From assembly GCA_019638625.1 (NCBI GenBank), contig JAHBTK010000003.1, forward strand, positions 310,001 through 374,000: a stretch of DNA of 64,000 bases, in the 5' to 3' direction. Source of the DNA: Chitinophagaceae bacterium (GTDB lineage: Bacteria; Bacteroidota; Bacteroidia; Chitinophagales; Chitinophagaceae). The notes under the pieces were generated by a model. The model was not told the DNA's origin and searched no databases. It saw only the letters and a program-made list of their open reading frames with translations. Shown piece by piece: positions 18,853 to 27,539 of the stretch (its first letter is position 1; every line of letters begins with the position of its first letter). The translations under genes and the position numbers were made by a program.

Positions 18853-19605
18853 ATGTTTGTAAGCGACGACGACTTAAAGCTGACCTATGGTGTGGATCTG
18901 CAGATCGGGAAGTGCCTGGTGGACAGGAAAGTGCCGGTGGACAACCTCTACTGGAAAAGCAGGTACCTGTATATACCGCCCATGACCGGTTACCTGTTTA
19001 TCCCTATATATATTGATCTGCAATACCGCCTTGGAATTCCTAAGGAAGAACTGCTGTCGGAACCCCACCTCCTTTTCCTGGAAGCTGTTCTGCACAGTGC
19101 CGCGAAACAGGAGTTCCTGCAAATCACAAAGGAAGAGCATATACGGGAATGCATTGCGCTGGGCAAACAATATGGGAAAAACCACGAGTACCTGGAACTT
19201 CTTGCTAATTATTTTTCCGGAAGAAAAGATAAGGTTGATTGTTGGCCGGGGAGCGAAATCCAGGCGCTAAACCGCGGCGACGCTTACCTTTTTACATTCA
19301 GTTTTTTCGACCTTGATATCGACGAATTGCGGAAACATATGTCCACCTGGCGGGCCTTTATTGATTATTACCTCATACTGGATGATTTTGACGACCTGGA
19401 ACCTGACTATGATAAAGGCGATGAAAACAGCCTGCTGGAAGTGGGGGTTGACCGTGCGGCGCCCATCATGAAAACAGTTTTATACAAAAGTTATGAGGTC
19501 CTGGAATCCGTAAATCCGGTACTGGCAAACAGGATAGACTGGGATATTCATAAAAGGAAAATTGACGCTGCCATCAATGCTTTTTTAAAAAAGAAAGGGC
19601 TTTAA
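18853..19605 (+). CDS. hypothetical protein with an acidic DDFDD cluster
   Basis: A 250-residue soluble protein, mostly helical, not recognised. It starts 11 bp after the fur stop and so probably ends the crotonase-fumC-fur transcript. Notable is YYLILDDFDDLEPDYDKGDE near residues 175-195, an Asp-rich turn like a metal or diphosphate site in class I terpene synthases; the second motif of that family is not seen, so I do not make that call. It lacks a signal peptide and membrane segments. Confidence 0.75.
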   Translation: MFVSDDDLKLTYGVDLQIGKCLVDRKVPVDNLYWKSRYLYIPPMTGYLFIPIYIDLQYRLGIPKEELLSEPHLLFLEAVLHSAAKQEFLQITKEEHIRECIALGKQYGKNHEYLELLANYFSGRKDKVDCWPGSEIQALNRGDAYLFTFSFFDLDIDELRKHMSTWRAFIDYYLILDDFDDLEPDYDKGDENSLLEVGVDRAAPIMKTVLYKSYEVLESVNPVLANRIDWDIHKRKIDAAINAFLKKKGL

Positions 19606-19792
19606 ACTCTCCCGGGTGTATGCCCACACGCCCTCAACTGCAGACCCGGCATTCAATACAAAAAAAGTAATTCTATCTTCCAAAACTAACCCTTTGGTCT
19701 TTAGCCGTTTAATGTCTTTGCCCCCTATTGCAACCATTAAGGCATCATATTTGTCTTTAATGTCTAATACTTAACCAAAAACTGTATGTTGT

Positions 19793-20287
19793 ATGCAAAA
19801 AGCTCTCTCCCGCCTCTTTAAAGTAACACTTTTTATAGCCATGGCAGCATTCTGGCTATTTTCATGTAAGCCCAAAATCAAAGACGCTGATATTCAGACA
19901 CAGATCCAGAACAATCCGGTCTTATCTCACCTGGTGGCTACCGTAAAAGACGGTGTGGTGACCCTTAGCGGTGAGTGTAAGGATCTGGCTGAAAAAGAAG
20001 CCTGTGAAAATGTTGTAAAACAAATTCCCGGCGTAAAGAGCGTTGTAAATAATGCGACTATCGCGCCGCCGCCAGCGCCGCCGGTTGAAATAGCCGCAGA
20101 TGACCCACTGACCAAAGGTGTAGCAGACGCATTGAAAGACCACCCGACTATCAAAGCAACAGTTGCCGAAGGTGTAATCAGCGTTACAGGAGAAGCTACC
20201 GCCGCCAACTGGAGAAAGGTTAAAATTGCTTTGGATGGACTGAAACCCAAGAAGGTAGATGCAAGCGGATTAACAATTAAGAACTAA
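19793..20287 (+). CDS. BON domain lipoprotein
   Basis: A 164-residue envelope protein. The signal ends at LFSCKPK, a lipobox-like site with Cys25, so it is probably lipid-anchored. Two BON domains follow: the first around VATVKDGVVTLSGECKDLAE, the second around IKATVAEGVISVTGEATAAN, joined by a PPPAPP linker. BON domains bind phospholipid or periplasmic partners and help keep the envelope intact under osmotic stress. It is 16 bp upstream of the SH3-domain gene and probably forms an operon with it. Confidence 0.88.
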   Translation: MQKALSRLFKVTLFIAMAAFWLFSCKPKIKDADIQTQIQNNPVLSHLVATVKDGVVTLSGECKDLAEKEACENVVKQIPGVKSVVNNATIAPPPAPPVEIAADDPLTKGVADALKDHPTIKATVAEGVISVTGEATAANWRKVKIALDGLKPKKVDASGLTIKN

Positions 20288-20303
20288 AACCAAAAAAACA
20301 TAT

Positions 20304-20726
20304 ATGGCACTTCAGGATAAATACAGGCAACTGGTAGATACCGCCGTTGCAACCGGGGTAAATAACCTGCAGATCAGAGAACAGGATGGCGTATTATATA
20401 TTGACGGAGAAGCCCCTTCCGGAGCAATAAAAGACAGGCTTTGGGATATTTACGGGTCCATAGACCCCAACTTCCTTTCCGGAGATGTGGTCATGAACAT
20501 TAATGTGGCAACTGCTGTACCCGGGGCCAGGGTGAAAGTGGTAACCGAAAGGTCAAATTTGAATATCAGGAAAGGACCCGGTACGGATCAGCCGATAGTA
20601 GGCAAAGCGGCTCATAAAGAGATCATCACGCTGGTGAGCAAAGCCAACGATCAATGGTGGCTGGTACGGACAGATGATGGCGAAGAAGGGTATGCCTATG
20701 CCCAATATCTTGCGCCGGTTGAATAA
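20304..20726 (+). CDS. BON-like plus bacterial SH3 domain protein
   Basis: A 140-residue protein. The first 70 residues resemble a LysM-less BON module (QIREQDGVLYIDGEAPSG). Residues about 75-138 are a bacterial SH3 domain: VVTERSNLNIRKGPGTDQPI, WWLVRTDDGEEGYAYAQYL. SH3b domains bind peptidoglycan or proteins. No signal peptide is visible, so location is uncertain; the lipoprotein partner upstream is exported. A strong terminator follows. Confidence 0.85.
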   Translation: MALQDKYRQLVDTAVATGVNNLQIREQDGVLYIDGEAPSGAIKDRLWDIYGSIDPNFLSGDVVMNINVATAVPGARVKVVTERSNLNIRKGPGTDQPIVGKAAHKEIITLVSKANDQWWLVRTDDGEEGYAYAQYLAPVE

Positions 20727-20742
20727 ACAATTTTTTTCAGAC

Positions 20743-20776
20743 ATGAGGAGGCTTGTTATATAATAAGCCTCCTCAT
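20743..20776 (+). terminator. hairpin terminator after the BON/SH3 pair
   Basis: Stem ATGAGGAGGCTT (20743-20754) pairs perfectly with AAGCCTCCTCAT (20765-20776) around a 10-nt AT-rich loop. No long T-run follows, so it may be bidirectional or an RNA-stabilising stem. Confidence 0.7.
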
Positions 20777-20907
20777 TGCATATCTGCAGGCTTCACAATT
20801 ACTTGTCTTTTGGCAAAAAGACAGGATTCTTCGCTATTTGAACCTGTTAAACCATTCCGCGTTATCATTTATGAAAAAGCACTATCTTAAGCGTTCAAAT
20901 TGCTTGC

Positions 20908-21825
20908 ATGAACAAAAAGAAATTTAATCGCAGGGAGTGGAGTCAACTAATGCTCGCCGGTGCTGCCGGCATCCTGCTTCCGCCGTCCCTATCCGCTAAC
21001 AACATCTATTCCCCGTCTTTCGTATTGGGAGTGCAATCCTATAGCCTGCGGGACCGGTCAAGAGAAGAAGCTATTCAAATGCTGAAAGAGCTGGGTATCA
21101 CCAGCGTGGAACTGTGGCAGGGGCATATTGAACCCAGGGAACACCAATGGACCCGGTTCAGTACGCCTGAAGAGGTAAAAGCCAAACAGGAAGCACTGGT
21201 AAAATGGCGGCAACAGGTTGATTTAAAAGAGTTTGATAAAATAAGCAAACAATTCAAAAAAGCCGGCATCAAAGTGCAGGCATATGCGGCTAATATGAAT
21301 GACGCTACCTCCGATCATGACATGGAGCTGTCATTTAAAATTGCAAAAGCCCTCGGAACAGATACGCTTACCACCTCCGCTACCATCACTTCTATGAAGC
21401 GGATAGATGGTTTTGCCCAAAAGTATAAGACCAAAGTAGGGATGCACAATCATTCCAATGTACATCGTCCCAATGATTTTTCAACACCGGAATCTTTTTC
21501 CCGCGCTATGGAAGGCTGCTCCTCTTATACCAGGATCAACCTGGATATAGGACATTTTGTAGCTGCCAATCTCGATCCGGTAGAATTTATCAGGAACAAC
21601 CATGAAAAAATTGTGTGCCTGCATATAAAAGACCGGAAAAAAGACCAGGGAGATAATGTACCGTTTGGGGAAGGAGACACCCCTATCCGGGAAGTACTTG
21701 AACTGGTAAGGGACAATAAATGGCCGATCCCGGCCAATATTGAATATGAATACGGAGGCGACACAAAAACAGAGCTGCGGAAATGTATTCAGTATTGCCG
21801 GAATATTGTTCAGGCAAAGATCTGA
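20908..21825 (+). CDS. sugar phosphate isomerase/epimerase (TIM barrel), exported
   Basis: A 305-residue protein of the AP-endonuclease-2-like TIM-barrel family. The N-terminus NRREWSQLMLAGAAGILLPP looks like a twin-arginine export signal. The barrel begins FVLGVQSYSLRDR, and metal-binding residues are probably E (SVELWQGH), H (VGMHNHSN), D (NLDIGHF) and E (NIEYEYGG). Such proteins act on ketoses or inositols; the substrate is unknown. A hairpin overlaps its stop codon. Confidence 0.87.
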   Translation: MNKKKFNRREWSQLMLAGAAGILLPPSLSANNIYSPSFVLGVQSYSLRDRSREEAIQMLKELGITSVELWQGHIEPREHQWTRFSTPEEVKAKQEALVKWRQQVDLKEFDKISKQFKKAGIKVQAYAANMNDATSDHDMELSFKIAKALGTDTLTTSATITSMKRIDGFAQKYKTKVGMHNHSNVHRPNDFSTPESFSRAMEGCSSYTRINLDIGHFVAANLDPVEFIRNNHEKIVCLHIKDRKKDQGDNVPFGEGDTPIREVLELVRDNKWPIPANIEYEYGGDTKTELRKCIQYCRNIVQAKI

Positions 21826-21843
21826 ACCATTAAGTGGTTCAGA
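21821..21843 (+). terminator. hairpin overlapping the stop codon
   Basis: TCTGAACCA (21821-21829) pairs with TGGTTCAGA (21835-21843) around TTAAG. The stop codon TGA at 21823-21825 lies inside the left arm. No T-run follows. Confidence 0.5.
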
Positions 21844-21940
21844 TTGAATAGTTTCTGAAAAACAGATTAAATCAGTTTCTATTTAACAGGAAACCGTTTT
21901 TTTATATATTGGGCACTTAATAAATCAATAAGAAAAATAA

Positions 21941-22837
21941 ATGACGACAAGTAACGGTTGTAAAGCGGTCTGCTTTGGAGAAATTTTATGGGATATTTTG
22001 CCGGATGCACAACTGCCGGGTGGCGCCCCTATGAACGTGGCCTACCACCTCAATCAGTTGGGGATAGCAGCCACTATGATAAGCCGGGCCGGCAAAGACG
22101 AATTGGGTGAAAAATTACTGAATTTTATTTCCTCCAAAGGTGTTCCTACAGCATACATACAGGAAGACGAAACCTATGGAACCGGAAAAGTGCTGGCAAC
22201 AGTTAATAATAATCATGTAAGCTATGAGATACTGCAGCCGGTAGCCTGGGATTATATTGAATACAGTATTCCCTTACAGAAACTGGTGAGTTCGGCCCCC
22301 TACTTTATATTCGGAAGCCTGGTGGCAAGAAATGAGGATTCCCGCAAAACCTTATTTGAATTGCTGGAAAGCGCTGACAGGAAAGTACTGGACATCAACC
22401 TCCGAAAGCCACATTACGAAAGACGTACACTGGACTACCTGCTGCAACATGCAGACATATTAAAGCTGAATGACGACGAGTTGATGATCCTCTCGGAATG
22501 GTATGGCTTTGAGGGGTCAGACCAGGATAAAATGAAAGCTTTTAAAGACAGGTTTCACCTGCATACCGTCATTACTACCCGGGGGGATAAGGGAGCCATT
22601 GTATGGCAGGATGAAGTGTTTTGTGAACATCCGGGCTTTCGGGTGAAAGTCGCCGACACCATCGGAAGCGGGGATGCCTTTTTAGCCGGCTTTCTTTCCA
22701 AAACAATGAACGGGGCTTCTTTAGCAGAAGCGGTCGCCTTCGCATGTGGAATGGGCGCTTTTATAGCCGGCCGGCACGGCGCCTGCCCCGTGTACAATAA
22801 ATCAGAAGCTGAAACAATAATAGCAGGGTTTGCTTAA
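21941..22837 (+). CDS. PfkB family carbohydrate kinase (fructokinase-like)
   Basis: A 298-residue ribokinase-fold enzyme. Landmarks are the N-terminal GEILWDILPDAQLPGGAPMN, which resembles fructokinases, the VLDINLRKPHY segment and the C-terminal signature DTIGSGDAFLAGFL with the catalytic Asp. It probably phosphorylates fructose or a related sugar with ATP in the cytoplasm. It follows the isomerase gene by 115 bp on the same strand, which suggests sugar use but not a proven operon. Confidence 0.9.
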   Translation: MTTSNGCKAVCFGEILWDILPDAQLPGGAPMNVAYHLNQLGIAATMISRAGKDELGEKLLNFISSKGVPTAYIQEDETYGTGKVLATVNNNHVSYEILQPVAWDYIEYSIPLQKLVSSAPYFIFGSLVARNEDSRKTLFELLESADRKVLDINLRKPHYERRTLDYLLQHADILKLNDDELMILSEWYGFEGSDQDKMKAFKDRFHLHTVITTRGDKGAIVWQDEVFCEHPGFRVKVADTIGSGDAFLAGFLSKTMNGASLAEAVAFACGMGAFIAGRHGACPVYNKSEAETIIAGFA

Positions 22838-22862
22838 TTTTACGAATCCCTAAAATGCCTTT

Positions 22863-23819
22863 ATGAAAAAACTCGTTTTCCTGTTTTGCCTGTCACTGTC
22901 ATTAAGCCCGTTCGTTATACAGGCCCAGCGGGTTACCGGTTGTGGTTTTAAAGTACCGCCCCGTTCCCTGCGCTCCAATTTTGCCTCCGTATATGAAGCA
23001 AAGGAGATCATCAACAATATGCTCAACATCATCAGTTGGCAGGAGAACTTCAGCGTACGGGAGCAAAATGGAATTCAGAATGCCTATGCCACCATCATCA
23101 ACAGGGTTCGCTGGATCGTATATGACAATAACTTCCTGGAGGACCTGGACGCATACACTTCTACCAAATGGGCATCCATCAGTGTGCTGGCACACGAAAT
23201 TGGTCACCACTATTACAATCACGTGGTAAGCAGCAGCGGCAGCGTTCCGCCCAAGGAAATTGAAGCCGATGCTTTTTCCGGTTATGTACTGGCTAAAATG
23301 GGGGCTACCCTGCAGCAGTCTATTGCAGCCATGCAGGCCATTGCTTCCGACCGGGCCAGTTCCAGTCACCCTGCTAAAAATGACCGGGTGGCTGCCATCA
23401 CCCGCGGGTGGAATGAGGCCCAGAACACGGGGAATGCTTCCAACTCCGGCAATAATCGCCCCACCACCAATCCGGGCAACACTACACCATCTATCCCACA
23501 GCCAACACCCCCCGCCAACCCTTCAGCCCCGGGTGGCATGCAGACGGACCCCAATTCAGATCCGAGCTGGATCTGGCTGACCGTACAAAGCAACAAGGAC
23601 GAAGCCGTATCATTGAGCGATGACGGGAAAAATTTTCAACAGGTACAGGTAAAAGCGGGACAGCCTTTTGTGTTCAAATTTGAAATTTATAACTATGGGT
23701 GGTTACGGTTGCGATATTTTAACGGATATCGCACCTATAAGCTTTCTCATGGCAAAGATTACAGCATCCTTTGGAACCGGCGGGCCGGCAACTGGGTGTT
23801 GGTGGAAATAGGAAACTGA
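22863..23819 (+). CDS. secreted M48-type zinc metalloprotease with C-terminal domain
   Basis: A 318-residue exported protein. A signal peptide (1-21, ending VIQAQ) precedes a minimal M48-like domain with the zinc motif H111-E-I-G-H115 and the third ligand probably E134 in KEIEADAFSG. A Pro/Asn/Ser/Thr-rich linker (about 185-235) leads to a C-terminal beta domain with SWIWLTVQSN and KLSHGKDYSILWN. It lacks membrane helices, unlike HtpX. The substrate is unknown. It starts 25 bp after the kinase stop. Confidence 0.85.
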   Translation: MKKLVFLFCLSLSLSPFVIQAQRVTGCGFKVPPRSLRSNFASVYEAKEIINNMLNIISWQENFSVREQNGIQNAYATIINRVRWIVYDNNFLEDLDAYTSTKWASISVLAHEIGHHYYNHVVSSSGSVPPKEIEADAFSGYVLAKMGATLQQSIAAMQAIASDRASSSHPAKNDRVAAITRGWNEAQNTGNASNSGNNRPTTNPGNTTPSIPQPTPPANPSAPGGMQTDPNSDPSWIWLTVQSNKDEAVSLSDDGKNFQQVQVKAGQPFVFKFEIYNYGWLRLRYFNGYRTYKLSHGKDYSILWNRRAGNWVLVEIGN

Positions 23820-24014
23820 TATATTCAGCATTGAAAACCGAATACCAGGTCGTGCGTAAGTACTATCGGATCGAAAGGCTTTCTTTTTCATTTTGTAGGA
23901 GCTGATGAATATCTGCGAAGAAATCCCCTGAACAGACGCAAGTGTTGAAACAGCCGTAACTTCTCTCTGGTAGCCAATACCAACTTCCTGCTTTTTATGC
24001 TGTTTTTTTGGCTG

Positions 24015-24162
24015 CCGTTGTTGGTGTTGTGTATAGGCTATTGTGCTTTGGCACCACCAACAACATTCCACAGCACAGGCTATATTTATACACCAGCTTC
24101 TTTCTTTAACTCTCTGTTGTTGGTACGCCAACCTCATTACCCGCCCTGCATACCAACAACGG
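24015..24162. repeat. nested palindromic element (GTTGTTGGT / ACCAACAAC)
   Basis: Outer arms CCGTTGTTGGT (24015-24025) and ACCAACAACGG (24152-24162) enclose two inner inverted repeats: GTTGTTGGTG/CACCAACAAC (24017-24026 and 24055-24064) and GTTGTTGGTA/TACCAACAAC (24116-24125 and 24151-24160). It fills most of the roughly 400-bp gap between convergent genes. It looks like a repetitive extragenic palindrome cluster. A related word, CACCAACAACATT, recurs at about 46602. Confidence 0.7.
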
Positions 24163-24221
24163 CGCTTAAAGATTTTTGGATAAATTGAATTGCCGACGCG
24201 GGATGTGAAGGAATAAAAAGA

Positions 24222-24647
24222 CTAAAGTTTTTTATACGCCTCTTCAATATCTTCCTTAATAAACTCCCGGTATTTGCCCCGCAAACATATCGGGTCGAAG
24301 TCATCGTCGGCAAGTTTAAAATCTGTAAGATTTTGCAAAATAAGTGCTTCACCCTGTGCCCATCCGGCTTGGGTATGTTCATGCCCTATTACGACATGCA
24401 AGACCTGCCTGACATGATATCCCGGCATCGGCAGAAAGTTGAAAGATTTAGATATTAGTGACGATTCTTTTAAAGGAATAGAAGCCATTATCAATTCCAT
24501 GACGCCTGATGAAAGAGCCAGGACATGATAAACGGCAGCCGTAGGAAGCGGGTTGCCAAAAGCAGCGGTAAAGATATTCAGGAAGTGAATGCTTTCATGA
24601 ATCAGTTTGACCAAACGGGACATATTGAAAAACATAACAAAATGCAT
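24222..24647 (-). CDS. hypothetical protein
   Basis: A 141-residue predicted protein, not recognised. The N-terminal half is His-rich and hydrophobic (SRLVKLIHESIHFLN); the end is polar and acidic (KLADDDFDPICLRGKYREF), which argues for real coding. An internal ATG at 24623 (MSRLVK) is an alternative start. It lies 55 bp downstream of the duplicated lipoprotein gene and may be the last gene of the LytS/LytTR transcript. Confidence 0.5.
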   Translation of the reverse strand: MHFVMFFNMSRLVKLIHESIHFLNIFTAAFGNPLPTAAVYHVLALSSGVMELIMASIPLKESSLISKSFNFLPMPGYHVRQVLHVVIGHEHTQAGWAQGEALILQNLTDFKLADDDFDPICLRGKYREFIKEDIEEAYKKL

Positions 24648-24702
24648 ATGTTCGGTAAAATGATGATGCCGGGTATGCGAAAGTAATAAGCCGATGATCA
24701 GA

Positions 24703-25617
24703 CTATTTCCTGTTCAGCGCATAGCTGAAATCCGCATTGCCGGTAAACAATCTTTTCTCATCGTTCAAAAAGAAGAGCACATTCTCATCACCCACTAAAA
24801 ACCAGGTTATTTTGCCGGTTGCGTCTGCTACCAGTTTTAAAAAAGTCGCCTGCCCGTTTTCAGTCGCTTCTTTTTCAATAGTCCATTTCCCGTAAACAAA
24901 TACCTGCCTGCTATTTAAAACGGTACCCAATGCACTGGTTGTCGGCTTGCGGGTAACGGAATCTCTGTTGAGGATCAAACGCCACTTTAATTTAAAGTGG
25001 GAAGAAGGTAGATTAAAGTTGTGTTGCATAGAGAGTTCTTCACACGGCGTTCGCCCGTCATAAGCCACTTGTAGTGGGCTGTCCAGCGAGGATTGAAATG
25101 CAGATAAGTCGGGTAAATCCTCCTTAGCTTCTTTCACAATGTTTTTTCGGTTAAGCATATAGCTCCAGCCACCATTGCCAACTATGAGTTTATTATCAGG
25201 AGTAAGTAAATGAAATGTATTCTCATTTAATTTTAAAAGCCTGACAGGCATAAGGAACTGTTTACTTTTAAGGGTATAGGTTGCAGCATTGTCAGTAATA
25301 GTAATGCTATAAATGCCTTCGCAGGAAACAGAATGATCTTTCTTGAAGCCCATTGTGTTGGGCTTTGATTCGCCGTAATGTATGTCCAATGAAAAATTGC
25401 CGTCCGCTTTCAGTACAAGCACCCATTTCATAAAATCAACAATGTCATTTGTTGTAATAGAAAGCTGCTTTTTAATAAGTTCATCACAGGGAGTACTCGC
25501 TACTAAAACAATATCATCGTTTGAAAGAGGCTTTGCTTCTTTCGCCGAACAGGAAAGTGTGAGCAGAAGCAAAATATGCAGGAAAATAAATAAAGGAGTG
25601 AATTTAAAAGACTTCAT
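24703..25617 (-). CDS. lipoprotein with two tandem homologous domains
   Basis: A 304-residue lipoprotein with lipobox LTLSC, Cys23. I chose ATG 25617 (MKSFKFTPLF); an upstream ATG at 25644 adds a polar lead. The protein is an internal duplication: each half begins with TPCDEL or TPCEEL, has a KWVLVLK or KWRLIL strand, and ends in NGGWSYMLNRK or NADFSYALNRK. The repeat looks like a lipocalin-like module; no name is certain. It is 10 bp downstream of the LytTR regulator and so probably belongs to that operon. Confidence 0.8.
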   Translation of the reverse strand: MKSFKFTPLFIFLHILLLLTLSCSAKEAKPLSNDDIVLVASTPCDELIKKQLSITTNDIVDFMKWVLVLKADGNFSLDIHYGESKPNTMGFKKDHSVSCEGIYSITITDNAATYTLKSKQFLMPVRLLKLNENTFHLLTPDNKLIVGNGGWSYMLNRKNIVKEAKEDLPDLSAFQSSLDSPLQVAYDGRTPCEELSMQHNFNLPSSHFKLKWRLILNRDSVTRKPTTSALGTVLNSRQVFVYGKWTIEKEATENGQATFLKLVADATGKITWFLVGDENVLFFLNDEKRLFTGNADFSYALNRK

Positions 25618-25627
25618 ATTGCATCGT

Positions 25628-26350
25628 TTATTTCTTTTTAACAATGTGGTACTCCAATAATTTCAATACGGACTTTTTGTAAGTGTCGCCCACCGTCAGC
25701 CGGTATTTTCCCACCTGTATTTGATTTCCTTCCAAGGCTACAATGTTGTTTACTGCCACTATATAGGAATTGTGTATCCGAACAAACAGGCTTTTGGGTA
25801 ATTCGCTTTCTAATTCTTTCATGGTCAGTAGTGTCATTATTTTATCAGTCGTTGTAACAAATGTCACATAATTCCCTTTGCTTTCTATGTACTCAATATC
25901 ATTGATAAACACTTTTACAATCTTGTTTCTTGTGCCTGTTTTTACAAATAAGAACTCTTTTTCGGTTTGATGTGTTACAGAAACGCTTTCTTTTGGAGCA
26001 TGATTGGCGATAACTCGTTGTATCGCTTTTAAAAACCGATCAAAAAGAACGGGTTTTAATAAATAATCGGTTACATTATGTTCAAAGCCTTCCAGCGCAT
26101 GTTCACCGTAAGCCGTGGTGAGTATTACTTTTGATTTTTCATTCAATAACTTTAAGAATTGCAAACCGTCTAATTCCGGCATTTGAATATCTAAAAAAAT
26201 CAGGTCGGTATGATTTTGTTGTACAAACTGAAACGCTTCAACGGGGTTGGTTGTGGCGTGCAATAATTCAAGCGCCGACACTTTGGCTATATGCGATTGC
26301 AGCACGTCAATAGCATGTTGCTCATCATCTATAATTACACATTTTATCAT
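25628..26350 (-). CDS. LytTR family response regulator
   Basis: A 240-residue regulator. The receiver domain has the acidic pair D8-D9 and the phosphorylated D54 in LIFLDIQMPELDG, with the switch Lys in LLKPVLFDRF. The C-terminal LytTR DNA-binding domain includes IVKVFINDIEYIESKGNYV and HNSYIVAVNNI. It overlaps the sensor gene by 4 bp (ATGA), so the two are co-translated. It probably controls the divergent outer-membrane gene or the lipoprotein next door. Confidence 0.96.
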   Translation of the reverse strand: MIKCVIIDDEQHAIDVLQSHIAKVSALELLHATTNPVEAFQFVQQNHTDLIFLDIQMPELDGLQFLKLLNEKSKVILTTAYGEHALEGFEHNVTDYLLKPVLFDRFLKAIQRVIANHAPKESVSVTHQTEKEFLFVKTGTRNKIVKVFINDIEYIESKGNYVTFVTTTDKIMTLLTMKELESELPKSLFVRIHNSYIVAVNNIVALEGNQIQVGKYRLTVGDTYKKSVLKLLEYHIVKKK

Positions 26351-27336
26351 GCGATGTTCCTGATGGTTAAGTCTACCGAATAATATTGCGCTTCATCTTT
26401 AATTTCTAAAGAATGGGTTTCCGGATATAACAATTGTAACCTGTTTTTCACATTTACCAGCCCTATCCCGCTTGATATCTCTTTTCTGCCGGTAGCTTTG
26501 GGATTACTGACGTTGAATCGTAAGTCATTTTTATTAACGACTAACTGAATCGTGACAGGATGGCCGGCATCGTTCAGCTTACCATGCTTGAAAGCATTTT
26601 CCACGAAAGTGATCAGCATCATCGGCGCTATACGTTTGCTGGCCATATCGCCTGTTATTTCAAACGCAATATTTAAAGTGTTGTTGAATCTAAGCTGGTG
26701 AATGTCCACGTAGTTCTTTATATGAGTCGCTTCTTTTTCAAGCGACACAAGGCCGTTATCTTCCGGCTCATCTAACGAGTAGCGTAGCATATCAGAAATC
26801 TTTCCTACCAGCTCCGATGTTTCGGAAGACAGTGGCAGTGTTTTGGAATATAAAAGGCTTAAGGAGTTGTATAAAAAATGCGGATTCAATTGATTTTTTA
26901 AATACATGAGTTTGGCCTCTGCCATTTCCTTTTCCAACTGCTGCCATCTTTTTTCATCCCTGTAGTTTTTGAGCGCAAACCAATACGCAAAGCTGATGCC
27001 TGCAAATAATATATTTACCCTGAACTGTACCCAGAACATAATCGTATCAAACGGCGGTAATATACCGGGAAACGAATTGGTAAATAAAGCCCTGATGCCC
27101 GTAGCAGCAACACAGGCCAGCATGGTAAAGATGATGGCAGGCGTATAATTTTTATGTTTGAGATAACGGGGGAAAATCAGCAGTATATTAATATAAAACA
27201 GGGCAATAGCCGGCAGTGTACCGGACAGGCTTTTTAGGATAAAATCCTTGTCCACTTTATCTGCTCCCAATGCAATGATAAGCAGGTAAGTAATCCATCC
27301 CAGGATGTGATATAAAACAACTTTTTTCTTACCCAT
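26347..27336 (-). CDS. LytS-type sensor histidine kinase
   Basis: A 329-residue membrane kinase with four hydrophobic segments in the first 130 residues, a short coiled coil (RWQQLEKEMAEAKLMYLKNQ), the His_kinase motif NPHFLYNSLSLLY with the phospho-acceptor His, and a compact HATPase domain (VENAFKHGKLN, SSGIGLVNVKNRLQLLY). The ATG at 27336 (MGKKKVVLYHILGW) is preferred over 27378 because the longer lead is polar. It pairs with the LytTR regulator. Confidence 0.94.
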   Translation of the reverse strand: MGKKKVVLYHILGWITYLLIIALGADKVDKDFILKSLSGTLPAIALFYINILLIFPRYLKHKNYTPAIIFTMLACVAATGIRALFTNSFPGILPPFDTIMFWVQFRVNILFAGISFAYWFALKNYRDEKRWQQLEKEMAEAKLMYLKNQLNPHFLYNSLSLLYSKTLPLSSETSELVGKISDMLRYSLDEPEDNGLVSLEKEATHIKNYVDIHQLRFNNTLNIAFEITGDMASKRIAPMMLITFVENAFKHGKLNDAGHPVTIQLVVNKNDLRFNVSNPKATGRKEISSGIGLVNVKNRLQLLYPETHSLEIKDEAQYYSVDLTIRNIA

Positions 27337-27539
27337 TTCTGCAAAAGTAAACAATCCGCAATGCTTTATTTCTTGCATTATTCTTTTTTACAGCGATTAC
27401 CTGCATAGATGGATGAACGGGCAGCGGGCATGGATGAACCGTCAAAAAGCAACGCCGCAGGTTATTTATCCACTCCGAAAGGCAATCCGTCAAATAAGTT
27501 TTTTCACCGGTTGCTACCACCGCAATTTTATTTTTTTAA

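Noticed and set aside
18853..19605. Terpene synthase call based on the DDFDD motif
   Set aside because: Only one acidic motif is present, the second metal-binding motif is absent and the length and order do not fit.
23703..24137. 144-codon minus-strand open frame
   Set aside because: It overlaps the end of the M48 protease gene and then runs through the palindromic element; its Trp/Cys/Gln-rich translation reflects the repeat.
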